From Candidatus Peregrinibacteria bacterium (GTDB lineage Bacteria > Patescibacteriota > Gracilibacteria > UBA1369 > LOWO2-01-FULL-3): a DNA stretch of 8,837 bases. The position numbers and the translations under genes were made by a program. The stretch covers positions 1-8,837 of the forward strand of contig WJKQ01000136.1 in NCBI GenBank assembly GCA_014728975.1. Direction: 5' to 3'. Of this stretch, positions 5,741 through 8,837 are shown piece after piece. Below the pieces are notes generated by a model. It worked only from the letters and a program-made list of their open reading frames with translations. It was not told the origin of the DNA and made no database searches. How positions within the stretch are numbered: the stretch's first letter is position 1; each line of letters opens with the position of its first letter.

Positions 5741-5749
5741 TGATTTAAT
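5741..5749 (+). promoter_or_regulatory. Possible extended -10 promoter of tyrS
   Basis: TGA followed by TTTAAT (5744-5749, 5/6 to the -10 consensus) gives an extended -10 element. No good -35 lies 16-18 bp upstream; TTAACA at 5716-5721 is too far, with a 22-bp spacer. A start near 5756 would leave only about 4 nt before the ATG at 5760. A weak -35 would fit a promoter that needs an activator, but that is speculation. Confidence 0.35.
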
Positions 5750-5759
5750 TTATCTTTAA

Positions 5760-6941
5760 ATGAATATTCAAACTCTTCTTGATAGAGGAACTGTTGACGT
5801 AATAGTCAGAGAAGAATTGGAAGAAAAACTAAAATCCGGAAACAAACTTAATATAAAGCTCGGAATAGATCCTTCAGGTGCGGATCTTCATATTGGACAC
5901 ATGGTTGTAATAAAAAAACTGCAGGAATTCCTGGAAACGGGACACAATATCCAACTTATTTTCGGAAATTTTACAGGACAGATAGGGGACCCTACGGATA
6001 AACTTAATGCCCGTCCTCCAAAAAAACAAGAAGAACTGGAAAAAAATGCAAAAAAATATCTGAATCAGGCAGGAAAAATCTTAGATACAAAAAATGTTCA
6101 AATTTTTTGGAATGCTGACTGGCTTGAAAAACTAAATTTTACCGATGTAGTGAGGCTTTCTCAGGTTTTTACTGTTCATCAGATGCTTGAAAGAGATATG
6201 TACCAGGAAAGAATCAAAAAAAACCATCCTATATTTATACACGAATTTTTATACCCTTTAATGCAGGGATATGATTCGGTCGAATTAAAATCCGATCTAG
6301 AAATCGGAGGCACCGATCAGACATTTAATCTTCTGGCCGGAAGAACAATACAAAAAGCATACGGACAAAAACCTCAATGTGTATTGACGGTTCCGCTCTT
6401 AATAGGTACAGACGGAAAAGATAAAATGGGAAAAAGTCTGGATAATTATATAGGAGTTGATGAATCTCCTCAAGAAATGTTTGGTAAAACAATGTCGATC
6501 CCTGATAAATTAATAGTTCCATATTTTGAACTTGCCACAAATATTTCATTGGAAGAAATCGATAATATTAAAAAAGTTTTAGATGAAGGACAAAATCCAC
6601 GTGACTTAAAAATTCGCCTCGCAAAAGAAATTGTCACTCTATATCACGATAAGGAAGCGGCAAAAAATGCAGAAAAAGAATTTATTAATATTTTCAGTAA
6701 AAAAGAAATTCCTGAAGATATCGAAACAAAAAAAATGGAAAAAACAAAATGGAATATTGTAGATCTTATTACAGAAGCAGGTTTAACTTCTTCAAAAAGT
6801 GAAGCCAGAAGGATAATCGAGGGTGGGGGAGTAAGAGTAGACGAAGAAAAAATAAATTCGATTGAAAAAGAAATCGATATAAGTGAAAAAAGACTACTTA
6901 AGGTAGGCAAAAGAAAATTCTTAAAAGTGACTGGAAAATAA
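5760..6941 (+). CDS. tyrS: Tyrosyl-tRNA synthetase
   Basis: Class I synthetase that charges tRNA-Tyr with tyrosine in the cytoplasm. The 393 residues are typical of the bacterial type with an S4 domain. The Rossmann catalytic domain carries HIGH (44-47) within SGADLHIGHMVV. GNFTGQIGDPTDK (69-81) and FLYPLMQGYDSV (163-174) plus GGTDQTFNLLAGR (183-195) make up the tyrosine and ATP pocket. KMGKS (222-226) is the KMSKS-loop variant. A C-terminal S4 RNA-binding domain spans about 330-393 (SSKSEARRIIEGGGVRVDEE at 344-363). The ATG is fixed by the usual MN-x(3)-LL-x-RG start of the family. No Shine-Dalgarno motif or T-box leader is present; the upstream region holds dyad B. Its TAA shares a base with the recG ATG. 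Confidence 0.97.
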   Translation: MNIQTLLDRGTVDVIVREELEEKLKSGNKLNIKLGIDPSGADLHIGHMVVIKKLQEFLETGHNIQLIFGNFTGQIGDPTDKLNARPPKKQEELEKNAKKYLNQAGKILDTKNVQIFWNADWLEKLNFTDVVRLSQVFTVHQMLERDMYQERIKKNHPIFIHEFLYPLMQGYDSVELKSDLEIGGTDQTFNLLAGRTIQKAYGQKPQCVLTVPLLIGTDGKDKMGKSLDNYIGVDESPQEMFGKTMSIPDKLIVPYFELATNISLEEIDNIKKVLDEGQNPRDLKIRLAKEIVTLYHDKEAAKNAEKEFINIFSKKEIPEDIETKKMEKTKWNIVDLITEAGLTSSKSEARRIIEGGGVRVDEEKINSIEKEIDISEKRLLKVGKRKFLKVTGK

Positions 6942-8837
6942 TGCTTCACAAAAGCTTGGATAAAGTTTTAAGAACGACCAAACATCATATTTCAAAATTA
7001 GACACACTTGGAATAAATACAGTAAAAGATTTTTTATTATATTTTCCCAGAACTTACAATGACACAAGACACTTTACAAAAATAATAGATATTACCACAA
7101 ATGAAGTTCTTACTATAAAAGGTCAGCTTACAAATCTATTTAATATACGAACAAAATACGGTAAAAAACTAACTCGTGGAGTTTTTACAGATGATACAGG
7201 CTCAATTGAAGTTATATGGTTTAATCAGCCACACCTGGTAAGAATGCTTCCACGTAAAAAAGAAATCATACTAAGCGGTAAAGTTAAATTTGCATTTGGA
7301 AAAATAGCTCTTCAAAATCCCGCGTACGAATTGGTTCAAAGAGAAGAAGAACAAATACATCATGGAAGAATTGTCCCCGTATATCATGAAACGGAAGGCA
7401 TTTCTTCAAAATGGATTCGCGAAAAATTAAAACCATTGATAGATAACTGGACAAACCTATTTGAAGAATACATGCCTGAAGAAATTATAAATGGACTTAA
7501 CCTGATTGACTACAAAACCGCCATAAAAAATGCACATTTTCCAAAAAATTCAAAAATCCTTGAAAAATCAAAAGAAAGACTTGCTTTTGATGAACTTTTC
7601 TTACTTCAATTAAAAGTAATACAAAAAAAATGGCAGTGGCAACACGGAATAAAATCCAATTTCAACAAAAGTAAAATAGAAAAAAAGACCAAAATTTTGG
7701 AATCCTGTATCAAAACCCTTCCTTTCAAATTAACAAACGCTCAAAATAGAGTCATAAATGAAATACTGGAAGATATACAAAAACCATTCCCAATGAGTCG
7801 ACTGATTCAGGGAGACGTCGGTTCCGGAAAAACGATAGTAACAGCTTTAATCGCATTAAACGTAGTAAAAAACGGATATCAGACAGCATTAATGGCACCG
7901 ACTGAAATTCTTGCAAAACAGCATTATAAAACATTCATTGAAATTCTTAATATATTCGGCATAAATATCCAATTTATTGCGGGTAGCACATCAAAAAAAC
8001 AAAAAGAGGAAATAATAAGACAAATGAAAACCGGTACTGTAGATATAATAATCGGAACCCATGCGTTAATTCAGGAAAAAATAGGATTTAAAAACCTTGG
8101 TCTGGCAATAATAGACGAACAGCACAGATTTGGAGTAAGACAAAGAGAAATATTAAAAAATTACGGATCACCTCATCTTCTAAGCATGACAGCTACTCCA
8201 ATTCCACGGACATTAGCCATAACCGTATACGGAGACCAGGATCTTTCAATCATTGATGAAATGCCCAAAGGCCGTCGTAAAATCATCACCAGAGTTGTTC
8301 CAGAAAAAAAACGCATAGAAGCTTACCGTTGGATTGAAGACCAGATCAAAAAAGGAAGACAAGCCTTCATAATTTGCCCTTTAATAGACGAATCTGATGT
8401 GTTGGAAGTAAAATCAGTAATTAAAGAATATAATTTTCTAAATGAACACATTTTTCCAGGTTTAAAAGTTGGTTTGCTTCACGGAAAACTAAAACAGGAA
8501 GAAAAAGACCGGATAATGAAAGGCTTTAAGGAAAACAAAATTAATATTCTTGTATCAACATCTGTAGTTGAAGTGGGGATTGATATTCCAAATGCTACAA
8601 TTATGCTTATAGAAGGAGCTGAACGCTTCGGATTGTCACAATTACATCAATTTCGTGGACGAGTGGGCAGGGGAGAACATCAATCTTATTGTTTTTTATT
8701 TACAGGATCTCTTTCTGAAGAGGGAACCAAAAGAATGAAATCAATGGAAAAATATTCCAGTGGTTTTAAATTGGCGGAAATAGATCTTGAATTGAGAGGT
8801 CCTGGTGAAATCTATGGAATTCGCCAAAGTGGAATCC
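6941..8837 (+). CDS. recG: ATP-dependent DNA helicase RecG (3' end cut by window edge)
   Basis: Superfamily 2 helicase that remodels stalled replication forks and Holliday junctions. The frame is open for 632 codons to the right edge; full-length RecG is typically about 680-700 residues, so only the end is missing. An N-terminal region (LGINTVKDFLLYFPRTY, about 23-39) precedes the OB-fold wedge domain (about 60-160), which binds the branch point. Helicase motifs are intact: Walker A GDVGSGKT (291-298), DEQH (392-395) with RFG after it, motif III TATPIPRT (417-424), motif VI QFRGRVGRG (570-578), and the RecG-specific RGPGEIYGIRQSG near the window end. The ATG overlaps the last base of the tyrS stop (TAATG), so translation is probably coupled. 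The N-terminus before the wedge looks shorter than in E. coli RecG. Confidence 0.96.
   Translation, partial: MLHKSLDKVLRTTKHHISKLDTLGINTVKDFLLYFPRTYNDTRHFTKIIDITTNEVLTIKGQLTNLFNIRTKYGKKLTRGVFTDDTGSIEVIWFNQPHLVRMLPRKKEIILSGKVKFAFGKIALQNPAYELVQREEEQIHHGRIVPVYHETEGISSKWIREKLKPLIDNWTNLFEEYMPEEIINGLNLIDYKTAIKNAHFPKNSKILEKSKERLAFDELFLLQLKVIQKKWQWQHGIKSNFNKSKIEKKTKILESCIKTLPFKLTNAQNRVINEILEDIQKPFPMSRLIQGDVGSGKTIVTALIALNVVKNGYQTALMAPTEILAKQHYKTFIEILNIFGINIQFIAGSTSKKQKEEIIRQMKTGTVDIIIGTHALIQEKIGFKNLGLAIIDEQHRFGVRQREILKNYGSPHLLSMTATPIPRTLAITVYGDQDLSIIDEMPKGRRKIITRVVPEKKRIEAYRWIEDQIKKGRQAFIICPLIDESDVLEVKSVIKEYNFLNEHIFPGLKVGLLHGKLKQEEKDRIMKGFKENKINILVSTSVVEVGIDIPNATIMLIEGAERFGLSQLHQFRGRVGRGEHQSYCFLFTGSLSEEGTKRMKSMEKYSSGFKLAEIDLELRGPGEIYGIRQSGI

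Noticed and set aside
6644..6949. Hydrophobic open frame opposite the end of tyrS
   Set aside because: Its Phe/Ser/Ile-rich sequence is the antisense of Lys/Glu-rich TyrRS codons, a common artefact in AT-rich genomes.

Overview
The window is AT-rich, densely coding bacterial chromosome carrying housekeeping genes. The bacterial markers are Obg, Pth, bL21, a RluA-family pseudouridine synthase, TyrRS and RecG. Two adjacent TrmB-family regulators, a family best known from Archaea, together with small intergenic gaps and almost no Shine-Dalgarno motifs, suggest a Candidate Phyla Radiation (Patescibacteria) genome or a similar uncultured lineage. This placement is inference. TGA ends pth, the pseudouridine synthase gene and one trmB-like gene, and no TGA interrupts any gene, so code 11 fits and the TGA=Gly code of Gracilibacteria/SR1 does not.

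Layout. (1) Positions 1-651, minus strand: tRNA-Leu(CAA), then after 11 nt a DedA-family membrane protein gene that runs off the left edge. (2) Positions 685-3030, plus strand: promoter, obg, pth, a 48-nt gap with a probable promoter and an inverted repeat, then rplU. The usual bL27 gene (rpmA) is not here. (3) Positions 3013-5620, minus strand: trmB-like 2, then trmB-like 1, then a RluA-family pseudouridine synthase whose 3' end overlaps the end of rplU convergently by 18 nt. (4) Positions 5744-8837, plus strand: tyrS and recG, overlapping by one base; recG runs off the right edge. No gene-free stretch exceeds 140 nt.

The most interesting signal is regulatory. Each TrmB-like gene has a sigma70-type promoter, and upstream of each lies the same dyad, TTCTCA-N6-TGAGAA, with its edge exactly 40 bp from the -10 hexamer (predicted centre -61.5). 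One copy sits in the divergent trmB2/tyrS region and could also affect tyrS. The other lies ahead of trmB1, which is 12 nt upstream of the pseudouridine synthase gene. This looks like a small auto- or cross-regulatory circuit attached to translation genes; its ligand and direction of regulation cannot be read from the sequence.

Predicted promoters lie so close to start codons that leaders would be about 0-17 nt, and obg appears leaderless. I see no CRISPR array, transposon, phage gene or convincing intrinsic terminator.
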